A stretch of 64,000 nt of DNA from Geothrix edaphica (GCF_030268045.1 NZ_BSDC01000001.1:1364001-1428000); one strand, 5' to 3'. Shown: positions 15,541 through 24,554, numbered from the stretch's first letter. Notes: generated by a model not told the origin, from the sequence alone. A program made the numbers and translations.

Positions 15541-16248
15541 ATGCCCTCCCCTGCCCGCCCTCGCGGCCCCAAGCCCAATCGGATGGACCCGGACCAGATC
15601 CTGGACGCCGCCCAGGAGGTCTTCGCCCGGGACGGCCTCCGGGCGGCCAGCCTGCGGGCCATCGCGAAGCAGGCCGGGTGCGATCCGGCCCTCATCTACT
15701 ACCACTTCGACAGCAAGGAGGCCATGTTCACGGCCCTGCTGGCCCGCCGCTTCCCGCCCATCCTCCAGGATCTCGAGAGGGTGGCGGCGCCCGGAGATCC
15801 CCGCTCCACCGCCCTCAGGCTCTGGGAGGTCGTCCGGATCTACCACCGGCACCTCAAGGATGATCCCGCGATCCGATCCCTCATCCGGGGCGAGATCGTG
15901 CGCGGAGCCGAGGGGCTCTCGGACCTCATCGAGGCGCGGATCCGTCCCATCGTGATGGCCATCCGGAGCATCCTCGACCAGGGCATCGCGCGGGGGGAGC
16001 TGCGAGCGGACCTCCATACCCTGCTGGGCACCTTCTTTCTCGCGAGGATGCACCTCGAGATCCTCGACCTGCTGCCCACCGTGCTGCCCCGTCTCATGGG
16101 ACTGCCCCATGACCAGGCCGTGGAGACCGGGCTGCAGGTCTGGTTCGACCTGTATTGGCGGGGTGTCGCCCGGGACCCGCTCGCTCCGTTGCCGCCCCTG
16201 CCCGGACTTGCGGCAGACCCCATCCCCATCAAGGAGACCCGTCCATGA
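15541..16248 (+). CDS. TetR-family transcriptional regulator
   Basis: A 235-aa regulator. The N-terminal helix-turn-helix (about residues 18-62) has I-L-D-A-A-Q-E-V-F-A-R-D-G-L-R-A-A-S-L and C-D-P-A-L-I-Y-Y-H-F-D-S-K-E as in TetR proteins; the C-terminal ligand domain is of the YbiH/CerR-like type often linked to ybhGFSR. I prefer the ATG at 15541 (GGAG 6 nt upstream) to the in-frame ATG at 15511, which lies across the predicted operator. The stop overlaps the HlyD start as ATGA, so it heads a six-gene exporter operon and probably represses it. Confidence 0.88.
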   Translation: MPSPARPRGPKPNRMDPDQILDAAQEVFARDGLRAASLRAIAKQAGCDPALIYYHFDSKEAMFTALLARRFPPILQDLERVAAPGDPRSTALRLWEVVRIYHRHLKDDPAIRSLIRGEIVRGAEGLSDLIEARIRPIVMAIRSILDQGIARGELRADLHTLLGTFFLARMHLEILDLLPTVLPRLMGLPHDQAVETGLQVWFDLYWRGVARDPLAPLPPLPGLAADPIPIKETRP

Positions 16249-17237
16249 GACCGGCAGACCGGCACCTTCCCATCACCACGCTGGTTCTCCTGGCCGGCAC
16301 GGCCTTCCTGGCCACCGGCTGCGGGAACCACCAGGAGAACCGCCTCAAGCTCTCGGGCAACATCGAAGTCATCCAGGTGGAGGCCAGCTTCCGGGTGCCA
16401 GGCAAGGTGCTGGAGCGCCCGGTGGATGAGGGCCAGGTGGTCCAGGCCGGACAGCTCATCGCCCGGCTCGACGCCAGGGACCTGGAGCAGCAGGTGGCCA
16501 TGCGCCAGGCGGACGCCGCCACCGCCAGAGCCGCCTTGGACGCGGCGCTGGCCGGATCGCGCAAGGAGGAGATCGAAGCCTCCAGGGCCGCCCTGGAGCA
16601 GGCCAACGCCGATCTCCGGAGGCTGGAGCCCGACGAGGCCCGGCTGCGCGACCTCCAGCAGCAGGGCATCCTCTCGGTGCGCGACTACGAGGCCAGCCGG
16701 GCCTCCCTCGAGGCGGCCCGCGGCAAGGTCCGGCAGGCGGATCAGCAGTTCACCCTCATCCGCAAGGGACCCCGGAAAGAGGACATCGACCAGGTCCGGG
16801 CCCGGTTCGAGCAGGCCCAGCAGGCCCTCGCCCTGGCCCGGACCCAGCTGGGCTACGCCACCCTCACGGCGCCGACCGCCGGCGTGATCCTCTCCAAGAA
16901 CGTCGAGCCCATGGAGTACGTCTCGCCGGGCACGGCGGTCGTGACCATGGCAGATCTCGGGCAGGTCTGGCTGCGCGCCTACGTGGAGGAGTCGGATCTG
17001 GGCCGCGTGAAGGTGGGCCAGAAGGCGTTCGTCACATCCGATTCCTTCCCCGGGAAGCGCTACGAGGGCCGCGTGGGCTTCATCGCCTCCGAGGCCGAGT
17101 TCACGCCCAAGACCGTCCAGACCCGCAAGGAGCGCACGAAGCTGGTCTACCGCATCAAGATCGACATCCCCAACCCGGCCCAGGAGCTCAAGCCCGGCAT
17201 GCCCGTGGACGCCGAGATCGCCCTGGACGGCCGGTGA
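16245..17237 (+). CDS. HlyD-family membrane-fusion lipoprotein of an ABC exporter (YbhG-like)
   Basis: A 330-aa adaptor. Signal peptide with lipobox L-A-T-G-C (Cys26), so it is anchored by lipid rather than by a membrane helix. Barrel-sandwich halves flank a long coiled-coil hairpin (about residues 85-210, A/E/Q/R-rich with R-K-E-E-I-E and R-K-E-D-I-D repeats), followed by a beta-barrel domain with the T-A-P-T-A-G-V-I motif. It would bridge the inner-membrane ABC permeases to an outer-membrane channel; no TolC gene is in the operon. Confidence 0.88.
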   Translation: MRPADRHLPITTLVLLAGTAFLATGCGNHQENRLKLSGNIEVIQVEASFRVPGKVLERPVDEGQVVQAGQLIARLDARDLEQQVAMRQADAATARAALDAALAGSRKEEIEASRAALEQANADLRRLEPDEARLRDLQQQGILSVRDYEASRASLEAARGKVRQADQQFTLIRKGPRKEDIDQVRARFEQAQQALALARTQLGYATLTAPTAGVILSKNVEPMEYVSPGTAVVTMADLGQVWLRAYVEESDLGRVKVGQKAFVTSDSFPGKRYEGRVGFIASEAEFTPKTVQTRKERTKLVYRIKIDIPNPAQELKPGMPVDAEIALDGR

Positions 17238-18160
17238 TGGAGACCGTTCGGACCCAGGCGCTCACGCGCCGCTTCGGGGATCTCGTGGCCCTCGACCAGC
17301 TGACCCTGGCCGTGGAGGAGGGGGAGATCTTCGGGCTCGTGGGGCCGGACGGTGCGGGCAAGACCACCACCATGCGCCTGCTGACCGGAATCCTCGAGCC
17401 CACCTCGGGCGAGGCGTGGGTCGACGGGCTGCACGCCGTGCGGGATGCGGAGGCCATCAAGGACCGCATCGGCTACATGGCCCAGCGCTTCGGCCTGTAC
17501 CCGGATCTCACGGTGCAGGAGAACATCGACTTCTACGCTGACCTCTACGAAGTCCCGAAGGCCGGCCGGAACGAGCGCGTCGAACGGCTCCTGGCCTTCA
17601 GCAACCTCACGCCCTTCCGGCGCCGCCACGCGGGCAACCTCTCCGGAGGGATGAAGCAGAAGCTGGGGCTCGCCTGCGCGCTCATCCACACCCCCCGGGT
17701 GCTCTTCCTGGACGAGCCGACGAACGGCGTGGATCCGGTCTCCCGCCGGGACTTCTGGCGCATCCTCTACCAGCTTCAGCAGGAGCGGGTGACCATCTTC
17801 GTCTCCACGGCCTACCTGGACGAGGCCGAGCGCTGCAACCGCATCGGCCTGCTCCACCAGGGCAGGCTCCTGGCTTGCGACACCGTGGAGGGTGTGAAGG
17901 GCCTGCTGAAGGGCGCGCTCCTGGAGGTCCGCTGCGAGTCCCCCCGGCGGGCCGCGGGGATCCTGCGCGCCGCCGACCTCGGCTCCGTGGCCCTTTTCGG
18001 CGACCGCATCCATGTGCTCGCCGCAGACGCGGACCGGGGCCGGACCGCCGTGGAGGCCGCCCTCCAGGCCGAGGGGATCCCCGCGCTGGAGATCCAGGTG
18101 ATCGAGCCCACCCTCGAGGACATCTTCACCTCCGCGATTCCCGAGGTGGCGCTTGGCTGA
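17237..18160 (+). CDS. ABC exporter ATP-binding protein (first half of YbhF)
   Basis: A 307-aa ATPase (ATG at 17237; a GTG one codon earlier is also possible). Walker A G-P-D-G-A-G-K-T-T (36-44), signature L-S-G-G-M near 137, Walker B L-F-L-D-E-P-T near 157. The Asp in Walker A in place of Asn and the C-terminal L-E-D-I-F domain are as in YbhF. In E. coli YbhF both ATPases are fused in one chain; here they are two genes that overlap by 8 nt. Confidence 0.9.
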   Translation: METVRTQALTRRFGDLVALDQLTLAVEEGEIFGLVGPDGAGKTTTMRLLTGILEPTSGEAWVDGLHAVRDAEAIKDRIGYMAQRFGLYPDLTVQENIDFYADLYEVPKAGRNERVERLLAFSNLTPFRRRHAGNLSGGMKQKLGLACALIHTPRVLFLDEPTNGVDPVSRRDFWRILYQLQQERVTIFVSTAYLDEAERCNRIGLLHQGRLLACDTVEGVKGLLKGALLEVRCESPRRAAGILRAADLGSVALFGDRIHVLAADADRGRTAVEAALQAEGIPALEIQVIEPTLEDIFTSAIPEVALG

Positions 18161-19115
18161 GTTCGCCGTGACCCTGCGCAACCTCGAGCGGCGGTTCGGG
18201 GACTTCGTGGCCGTCAACCGCATCAGCCTCGACGTGCGCCAGGGCGAGATCTTCGGCTTCCTCGGCCCCAACGGCGCGGGCAAGTCCACCACCATCCGGA
18301 TGCTCTGCGGCCTGCTGGAACCCACCGGCGGGCAGGGCACCGTGGCCGGGCACGACATCCGCACCGAACGCGAGGAGATCAAGCGGGGCATCGGCTACAT
18401 GAGCCAGAAATTCAGCCTCTATGACGACCTCACCGTAGAGGAGAACATCGACTTCTTCAGCGGCATCTACGGCGTGCCCCATGACAAGAAGGCCGGGCGG
18501 AAGGCCTGGGTGCTGGATATGGCCCACCTCGTGGAGCACCGCCACACGCGGACGGGCCTGCTCCCCGGCGGCTGGAAGCAGCGTCTGTCCCTGGGTTGCG
18601 CCCTGCTCCACGAACCCCGGGTGCTCTTCCTGGATGAGCCGACATCCGGCGTGGATCCCCTGAGCCGGCGGTCCTTCTGGGACCTCATCTATCAGCTGGC
18701 CGGCGAGGGGGTCACGGTCTTCGTCACCACCCACTACATGGAGGAGGCCGAGTACTGCGACCGCCTGGGCCTGATCTACCGGGGCGAGCTGGTCGCCCTG
18801 GGCACGCCCAGCGAGATGAAGGGCGAGCTCATGGCCGACCAGGTGCTGCGCGTCTCCTGCGACCGCTCCCATGAAGCCCTGGGCGTGGCCGCAACCGTGG
18901 CAGGCGTCCGGGACGCGGCCCTCTTCGGGCAGGACATCCACCTCATGACGGAAGACGCCGAAGCCCTCGCGCCCCGCCTCCGCCAGGCCCTCGTGGCAGC
19001 CGGCTTCCAGGTGGGCACCGTGGAGCGCATCGCGCCCTCTCTGGAGGATGTCTTCGTCTCCCTCATCGAAGCCCGGGACCGCGCCGACGGCGCCCAGCAG
19101 GAGTTCAGGGCATGA
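18153..19115 (+). CDS. ABC exporter ATP-binding protein (second half of YbhF)
   Basis: A 320-aa ATPase starting at TTG 18153 with GAGG 6 nt upstream. Walker A G-P-N-G-A-G-K-S-T is near residues 38-46 and Walker B L-F-L-D-E-P-T near 158. The signature motif is changed from LSGGQ to LPGGW (about residues 136-140), which may weaken one of the two ATP sites, as in asymmetric ABC exporters. The overlap with its neighbours on both sides shows tight co-translation. Confidence 0.9.
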   Translation: MAEFAVTLRNLERRFGDFVAVNRISLDVRQGEIFGFLGPNGAGKSTTIRMLCGLLEPTGGQGTVAGHDIRTEREEIKRGIGYMSQKFSLYDDLTVEENIDFFSGIYGVPHDKKAGRKAWVLDMAHLVEHRHTRTGLLPGGWKQRLSLGCALLHEPRVLFLDEPTSGVDPLSRRSFWDLIYQLAGEGVTVFVTTHYMEEAEYCDRLGLIYRGELVALGTPSEMKGELMADQVLRVSCDRSHEALGVAATVAGVRDAALFGQDIHLMTEDAEALAPRLRQALVAAGFQVGTVERIAPSLEDVFVSLIEARDRADGAQQEFRA

Positions 19116-20254
19116 GCCCCCTCAACCTCCACCGTCTCCGCGCCGTGGCGCGCAAGGAGTTCATCCACGTCCTGCGGGATCCCCGCGCCCTGGCCATCGC
19201 CATCGTGCTGCCCATGATCATGCTGATGATCTTCGGCTACGCCCTGACCATGGATCTCGACCGCGTGCCCCTGGCGGTCTGGGACCAGAGCCGCACGCCC
19301 CAGAGCCGGGAGCTGATCAGCCGCTTCGAGGGCTCGCGGTATTTCTCCGTGACCACAAGGCCCGGCTCCTACGCCGAGGTGGAGGAATCCATCGCCGGGG
19401 GGCGGACGATGATGGCCCTGGTCATTCCAGTCGAGTTCGGCCGGCGGGTCGCCTCCGGAAGGAAGACCGAGGTGCAGGTGCTGACCGATGGCAGCGACGC
19501 CAACACCACCACCCTGGCCCTCTCCTACGCCGATACCATCGTGCGGAACTACTCCCAGGAACTCCTGGTGGAAAAAGCCCGGCAGCTGACGGGCCGGCCC
19601 CCCGCCCTGCCCCTGGATCTGCGGTTCCGGGCCTGGTTCAACACGGACATGGAGTCCCGGATCTTCATCGTGCCCGGGCTCATCGCCGTGATCATGATGC
19701 TCATCGCCGCGCTGCTCACCTCGCTCACGGTGGCGCGGGAGTGGGAGACCGGCACGATGGAGCAGCTCATCTCCACACCGCTCCGGGGAAGCGAGCTGAT
19801 CCTGGGAAAGCTCGCCCCCTACTTCGCCATCGGCATGGTGGACATGCTGCTCTCCGTGCTGGCCGGCCGCTTCCTGTTCGACGTGCCCATCCGCGGAAGC
19901 CTGCTGCTCCTGTTCGGCGTCTCCGCCGTCTACCTGGTGGGGGCGCTCTCCCTGGGCATCCTCATCAGCACCAAGGCCAAGAGCCAGCTCCTGGCCAGCC
20001 AGTTCGCCTTCGTGGCCACCTTCCTTCCGGCCTTCCTGCTCTCGGGCTTCATGTTCGACATCGGCAACATGCCCAGGGCCCTCCAGGTGGTGACCTACCT
20101 CATCCCGGCCCGGTACTTCGTGACCTTCCTGCGCGGCCTCTACCTCAAGGGGACAGGCCTGGCCCAGCTGTGGCCCGAGTGCCTGCTGATGGTCGCCTTC
20201 GGCACCTTGATGCTCGGCCTCGCCATCCGCAGCTTCCAGAAGCGATTGGCCTAG
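19112..20254 (+). CDS. ABC-2 type exporter permease (YbhS/YbhR-like)
   Basis: A 380-aa permease with the ABC-2 layout: one N-terminal membrane helix (about 28-48), a periplasmic domain (about 50-185) and five C-terminal helices (from about 190). Family landmarks: A-R-K-E-F-I-H-V-L-R-D-P at the start, R-E-W-E-T-G-T-M-E-Q-L in the coupling region, and M-P-x-x-L-Q-V-V-T-Y-L-I-P-A-R-Y near the end. The start overlaps the ATPase stop (ATGA). It probably pairs with the next permease. Confidence 0.9.
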   Translation: MSPLNLHRLRAVARKEFIHVLRDPRALAIAIVLPMIMLMIFGYALTMDLDRVPLAVWDQSRTPQSRELISRFEGSRYFSVTTRPGSYAEVEESIAGGRTMMALVIPVEFGRRVASGRKTEVQVLTDGSDANTTTLALSYADTIVRNYSQELLVEKARQLTGRPPALPLDLRFRAWFNTDMESRIFIVPGLIAVIMMLIAALLTSLTVAREWETGTMEQLISTPLRGSELILGKLAPYFAIGMVDMLLSVLAGRFLFDVPIRGSLLLLFGVSAVYLVGALSLGILISTKAKSQLLASQFAFVATFLPAFLLSGFMFDIGNMPRALQVVTYLIPARYFVTFLRGLYLKGTGLAQLWPECLLMVAFGTLMLGLAIRSFQKRLA

Positions 20255-20257
20255 GAG

Positions 20258-21394
20258 GTGCCTATGCTCGAACGCCTCTACCGGATGCTCGTCAAGGAAT
20301 TCATCCAGGTGCTCCGGAACCCCAGGATGCGGGCCGTCCTGTTCGTGATGCCCGTGGCCCAGGTGATCATCATCGGATACGCGGTGAATACCGATGTGCG
20401 CCACGTGCCCATGGCCGTCTACGACCTGGACCGCACCCCCGCCACCCGCGACCTGATCGCCCGCTTCGAGGGCTCGGGATGCTTCGACGTGGTGCGTCGG
20501 ATCACCTCCGAACCGGAGATCCAGGAAGTGCTGGACTCCGGGGAAGCGAAGGCGGTCCTCCGGCTCAACCGTGGCTTCGCTGAGGCGTTGCAGGGGGGAG
20601 GCAGCGCCCGGGCCCAGTTCCTCCTGGACGGTTCGGACTCCAACACAGCCAGCGTCGCGCTCACCTACGCCGCCAGGATCTCCGCCGACTTCAACCGGTC
20701 GCTCCTGGAGCAGCGCTTCTCGCGGACAGCCGGAGTGCACCTCGATGCCGAGCCCATCGCCCTCGTCTCCCGCGCCTGGTTCAACCCCAACCTGGACAGC
20801 CGCAACTTCTTCGTGCCGGGCGTCCTGGCCATGCTCGTGGCCGTGCTCACGATCATCCTCTCCAGCATGTCCATCGTGCGGGAACGGGAGGTCGGCACCA
20901 TGGAGCAGATCATGGTCACGCCCATCGGCCGGCTGGAGTTCATCCTGGGCAAGACCATCCCCTTCGCGGTCATCGGTCTTGTGGACGTCGCCCTCATCGC
21001 CCTCATCGCGGTCTTCTGGTTCCGGGTGCCCCTGCTCGGCTTCCCGCCGATCCTGTTCCTAGGCACGGGCCTGTACTTGCTGAGCACGCTCGGCGTCGGC
21101 CTCTTCATCTCCACCGTGAGCTCCACCCAGCAGCAGGCCATGATGACTGCCTTCTTCTTCATGCTGCCAGCCTTCATGCTCTCGGGCTTCGTCTATCCCA
21201 TCGCCAACATGCCCAAGGTGGTGCAGGTCCTCACCTACCTGAACCCCCTCCGGTACTACCTCGTGATCATCCGGGGCGTGTTCCTGAAGGGACTGGGCCT
21301 GGAGGTGCTCTGGCCCCAGATGCTGGCCCTGACCGCCCTCGGAACCCTCATGCTGCTCCTGGCCGCGGGGCGGTTCCGGAAGACGATGGGCTGA
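20258..21394 (+). CDS. ABC-2 type exporter permease (YbhR/YbhS-like)
   Basis: A 378-aa homologue of the preceding permease with the same layout: N-terminal K-E-F-I-Q-V-L-R-N-P, membrane helix about 25-45, periplasmic domain to about 185, then five helices with R-E-R-E-V-G-T-M-E-Q-I and M-P-K-V-V-Q-V-L-T-Y-L-N-P-L-R-Y. AGGAGG lies just upstream of the ATG. It ends the operon; its stop is inside a palindrome shared with the convergent dioxygenase gene. The system fits drug or organic-cation export, but the substrate is unknown. Confidence 0.9.
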   Translation: MPMLERLYRMLVKEFIQVLRNPRMRAVLFVMPVAQVIIIGYAVNTDVRHVPMAVYDLDRTPATRDLIARFEGSGCFDVVRRITSEPEIQEVLDSGEAKAVLRLNRGFAEALQGGGSARAQFLLDGSDSNTASVALTYAARISADFNRSLLEQRFSRTAGVHLDAEPIALVSRAWFNPNLDSRNFFVPGVLAMLVAVLTIILSSMSIVREREVGTMEQIMVTPIGRLEFILGKTIPFAVIGLVDVALIALIAVFWFRVPLLGFPPILFLGTGLYLLSTLGVGLFISTVSSTQQQAMMTAFFFMLPAFMLSGFVYPIANMPKVVQVLTYLNPLRYYLVIIRGVFLKGLGLEVLWPQMLALTALGTLMLLLAAGRFRKTMG

Positions 21395-21410
21395 GGCGTC
21401 GCAGCCTCAG
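21391..21410. terminator. Bidirectional hairpin over two convergent stop codons
   Basis: CTGAGGC-GTCGCA-GCCTCAG is a perfect 7-bp stem that contains the TGA of the permease and, on the other strand, the TGA of the dioxygenase gene. No T-run, so termination strength is uncertain. Confidence 0.45.
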
Positions 21411-22189
21411 GCGAACCGGTAGCTTGCCAGGCTGAGACTGCCCAGCTGCCAGCCTTCGAAGACCGGCTCCGGCACGGACTGGGCAGCGCCCAGCGCCACA
21501 AAGAGGGGATCCAGGTGCTCGGAGGTGGGCACCGATTCCGTCGCACCGGGGGCTCCTGGCCAGCCTGTGAGTCCGACAGCGTCCCCAGCCGCCAGGCGCG
21601 CCCGCACCCAGTCCTGGAAGGCCAGGGCCCAGGGCTGCGGCCCGGAGGCATCCTGCCAGTCGAGCCTCCGGAGGTTGTGGACGATGCCGCCACTGCCGAG
21701 GATGAGTACGCCAGAATCCCGCAGCGGCGCCAGGGCGCGGCCTGCCGCCAGGAGCTGTTCCGGCGTCCGGGGCCGGGGCAGCGAGAGCTGCACCACGGGG
21801 ACATCAGCCTTCGGCACCAGGTAGCGCAGGGGCACCCAGGCGCCGTGATCGAGAGGACGCTGGGCCTCCAGTTCCGCTTCCATTCCCGTGGCACGAAGCA
21901 GGAACGCGGCCTCCGCTGCCAGGCCCGGCGACCCGGGCGCGGGGTAATCCAGGGCATAGAGCGTCTCAGGGAAGCCCCCGAAGTCGTGCATGACCCCCGG
22001 GACTTCCGCCGAGGAGAGACGGAACGCACCCCCCGCCTCCCAGTGGGCCGAGCAGACCAGGATGCCGCGGAGGGGCGGGAGGTCTTCCCCGAGGGCTGCG
22101 ACCGCCGCGCCCCAGGCCCCGCCCTCCAGGGCGAGCATGGGCGAGCCGTGGGCGAGGAACAGGGCGGGGAGGGAGGGAGATTCGGCCAT
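21407..22189 (-). CDS. ygiD: LigB-type extradiol dioxygenase (YgiD-like)
   Basis: A 260-aa class-III extradiol dioxygenase related to 4,5-DOPA dioxygenase. Metal-binding and family motifs are visible: L-A-H-G-S-P-M near residue 13, S-A-H-W near 46, H-D-F-G-G-F-P near 68, D-H-G-A-W-V-P-L near 113, G-S-G-G-I-V-H-N-L near 166 and P-T-S-E-H-L-D-P-L near 224. It would cleave catechol-type rings; the physiological substrate is uncertain, as for most YgiD homologues. Confidence 0.88.
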   Translation of the reverse strand: MAESPSLPALFLAHGSPMLALEGGAWGAAVAALGEDLPPLRGILVCSAHWEAGGAFRLSSAEVPGVMHDFGGFPETLYALDYPAPGSPGLAAEAAFLLRATGMEAELEAQRPLDHGAWVPLRYLVPKADVPVVQLSLPRPRTPEQLLAAGRALAPLRDSGVLILGSGGIVHNLRRLDWQDASGPQPWALAFQDWVRARLAAGDAVGLTGWPGAPGATESVPTSEHLDPLFVALGAAQSVPEPVFEGWQLGSLSLASYRFA

Positions 22190-22306
22190 GCTGCAAGGAT
22201 GGGTTTTTTATATATGTGTTTCAACTTCTTTTTTTGGTTCTTGAGCCTCGCCTCGTTCATGCCGATTGGAGGGTAAGCTAAGGAAGGTCAGCTACTGGAG
22301 CCCGCA
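22190..22306. promoter_or_regulatory. AT-rich divergent promoter region (ygiD / pdxJ)
   Basis: This gap contains T6 and T7 runs and a TATATAT core (22205-22245), sharply different from its GC-rich surroundings. It should hold promoters for both genes, but I cannot choose a single -35/-10 pair. Confidence 0.4.
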
Positions 22307-23035
22307 TTGAACCTCAGGCTTGGCGTGAACATCGATCATGTGGCCACCCTCCGGCAGGCCCGGGGCGGTCATGAGCCCGAGCCCGTGGCGGCGGCCCTGC
22401 TGGCCCAGAGCGCCGGGGCCCACGGCATCACAGTCCACCTCCGGAGTGACCGCCGGCACATCCAGGACCGGGATCTCCGTGTGCTGAAGGATGTCCTGGC
22501 GATCCCCCTGAATGTGGAGTGCGCCGCCACGCCCGAGGCCCTCGAGGCCGTCGTCCCCGTCCGCCCCTCCTGGATCACCCTGGTGCCGGAAAGCCGGGAG
22601 GAACTCACCACCCAGGGCGGGCTGGACGCCATCTTCCTCCAGGGCATGCTGCGCCCCGTGATGCGGGAGCTGCGCAGCGCGGGCATCCGCGTGAGCCTGT
22701 TCGTGGACCCGGTGCTCGATCAGGTGAAGATGGCCGCCAAGCTGGAGGCCGACGCGGTGGAGCTGAACACCGGGATCTACAGCGATCTGCCCATGGACTC
22801 CGATGCCACCCTCGAGCTCGGCCGCATCCGCGACGCCGCCCGCCTGGGCAGCCGGCTGGGGCTGCGGGTCCTGGCCGGCCACGGGCTGGACCTCCACAAC
22901 GTGGGCCCCATCGCCGCCATCCCCGAGATTGAGGAGCTGAATATCGGCCACAGCCTCATTGGGCGGGCCGTCCTCGTGGGACTGGAGCGGTCGGTGGAAG
23001 AGATGTTGGCCGCCATGGCGGAGACCAGGCCTTGA
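22307..23035 (+). CDS. pdxJ: Pyridoxine 5'-phosphate synthase
   Basis: A 242-aa enzyme that condenses 1-deoxyxylulose 5-phosphate with 3-amino-2-oxopropyl phosphate to form PNP in the deoxyxylulose-dependent vitamin B6 route. L-G-V-N-I-D-H-V-A-T-L-R-Q-A-R is the family start; H-L-R-S-D-R-R-H-I, E-L-N-T-G-I-Y and A-G-H-G-L-D-L-H-N-V are also conserved. Starts at TTG 22307, supported by GGAG 6 nt upstream; no ATG fits. The stop overlaps the next gene. Confidence 0.95.
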   Translation: MNLRLGVNIDHVATLRQARGGHEPEPVAAALLAQSAGAHGITVHLRSDRRHIQDRDLRVLKDVLAIPLNVECAATPEALEAVVPVRPSWITLVPESREELTTQGGLDAIFLQGMLRPVMRELRSAGIRVSLFVDPVLDQVKMAAKLEADAVELNTGIYSDLPMDSDATLELGRIRDAARLGSRLGLRVLAGHGLDLHNVGPIAAIPEIEELNIGHSLIGRAVLVGLERSVEEMLAAMAETRP

Positions 23036-23850
23036 GCAATCTCCGCGGTACCTTGGAGAGCATTGCCCTCACGGACGTGGCCCAGCTGCTCCACGTCAAC
23101 CGGAAGACCGGCATGCTCCAGGTGACCTCGGGCAAGACGAGCGGCGTGCTCTATTTCTCGAATGGCGAGGTGATCCACGCCGAGACCGTGGCGGGCCGCG
23201 GCGAGACCGCCGCCTTCGAGATCCTCGAGTGGGTGTCGGGCCACTTCGAGTTCCTCGGCACCCAGATCCAGGTCCCCGCCTCGATCCGCCGCACCGTGCC
23301 GGATCTGCTCATGGACTCCGCCCGCCTCCAGGACAGCCGGAGGCGCCTCCACACCATCTTCCCCAGGCTGACCGCCGTCCCCTGGCCCACCATGCGCCCG
23401 CCCCAGCTCCTGGAGGGCATCAAGGTGTTCGCGGAGGACCGCCGGATCATGCCCTTCTTCGACGGCTACCGCGACTTCCAGGATGTCATGGCCGCCACGG
23501 GGCAGAACGATGTCGCCGTGCTCCAGGCGGCCTCCCTCCTCAAGGACGCGGGGCGGCTGGAGGTGCTGGAGCCGGATGCCCATGTCACCGTGGCGGAACT
23601 GAAGACCGGCCTCTTCAAGAAGGCCGATCATCTCGGGTTGCCCAAGGCCATGGAGGGCTGGTGGACCGTGCTCGGCCCCTACCGCCACGGGGTCGCCAAC
23701 GTGCGGGTCATCTGGCCCAAGGGGCCCGCCGTGGAGCGGGTGGAGTTCCTGCCCGGGCTACCCGAGAAGCATGTCGCCATCCCCAGGGAGCTGATGCAGG
23801 GCTGGGGACTGTCCGAAGGCGCCCACGTGAAGGTGCGGCCCGCTCCCTGA
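23032..23850 (+). CDS. DUF4388 (PATAN-like) domain protein
   Basis: A 272-aa cytoplasmic protein. The first 110 residues match DUF4388: L-R-G-T-L-E-S-I-A-L-T-D-V-A-Q-L-L, K-T-G-M-L-Q-V, G-V-L-Y-F-S-N-G-E-V-I-H-A. Such domains occur in response-regulator and gliding/regulatory proteins in deltaproteobacteria and acidobacteria. The middle (about 130-190) resembles a degenerate winged-helix second copy. It starts at TTG inside the pdxJ stop (TTGA), so it is co-translated. Exact role unknown. Confidence 0.75.
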   Translation: MSNLRGTLESIALTDVAQLLHVNRKTGMLQVTSGKTSGVLYFSNGEVIHAETVAGRGETAAFEILEWVSGHFEFLGTQIQVPASIRRTVPDLLMDSARLQDSRRRLHTIFPRLTAVPWPTMRPPQLLEGIKVFAEDRRIMPFFDGYRDFQDVMAATGQNDVAVLQAASLLKDAGRLEVLEPDAHVTVAELKTGLFKKADHLGLPKAMEGWWTVLGPYRHGVANVRVIWPKGPAVERVEFLPGLPEKHVAIPRELMQGWGLSEGAHVKVRPAP

Positions 23851-23867
23851 GCGGCGCGGATCCCGGG

Positions 23868-24554
23868 TCAGACCAGGACAATCTCCAATTCCCCGATGCC
23901 CTCGATGCCGCAGCAGACGCGGTTCCCGCGAACCAGGGCCCCCACGCCCGACGGCGTCCCGGTGAAGATGAGGTCACCGGGGGCCAGGGCCACATAGGCG
24001 GACAGGTGGGCGATCACCTCTGCCACGTCCCAGGTCATCTGGGCCAGGTCCCCGCGCTGGCGATCGGTGCCGTCCACCGACAACCAGATGGCGCCGGAGG
24101 TGGGATGACCGCAGCGCGAGGCGGGCATCACCGCCGACACGGGCGCCGACTGGTCGAACCCTTTGGCCATCTCCCAGGGCTGCCCCTTGTCCTTGAACTT
24201 GGCCTGGAGGTCGCGGCGGGTGAGGTCGATGCCCACGGCATAGCCATAGACACAGGCCAGGGCCTTTGCCGCGGGGATGTCCCGACCGCCGCCGCCCAGG
24301 GCCACCACCAGCTCCACTTCATGGTGCAGGTTCGCGGTGAGGGGCGGATAGGCGATGTCGCCGCCACGGGGCACCACCGTGTCCGACGGCTTGCCGAAGA
24401 AGAACGGGGGCTCGCGGTCCGGATTCCCGCCCATCTCCCGGGCATGGTCCGCGTAGTTCCTTCCGACGCAGTAGATCCGGCGCACGGGGAAGCAGGCCGT
24501 GGATTCCGCCACCGGAAGGACCGGGGCCGAGGGGATGGGGATGACGAACTCCAT
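23868..24554 (-). CDS. Fumarylacetoacetate hydrolase-family protein
   Basis: A 228-aa single-domain FAH enzyme. Y-C-V-G-R-N-Y-A-D-H-A-R-E-M, P-F-F-F-G-K-P-S-D, H-H-E-V-E-L-V-V-A-L-G and G-D-L-I-F-T-G-T-P-S-G-V-G are the family landmarks; the two acidic metal ligands of H-x-E-x-E and the later Asp are kept. Members hydrolyse acylpyruvates such as fumarylpyruvate or decarboxylate oxaloacetate; length and motifs fit FAHD1/fumarylpyruvate hydrolase type. It is 9 nt downstream of xerC. Confidence 0.88.
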   Translation of the reverse strand: MEFVIPIPSAPVLPVAESTACFPVRRIYCVGRNYADHAREMGGNPDREPPFFFGKPSDTVVPRGGDIAYPPLTANLHHEVELVVALGGGGRDIPAAKALACVYGYAVGIDLTRRDLQAKFKDKGQPWEMAKGFDQSAPVSAVMPASRCGHPTSGAIWLSVDGTDRQRGDLAQMTWDVAEVIAHLSAYVALAPGDLIFTGTPSGVGALVRGNRVCCGIEGIGELEIVLV

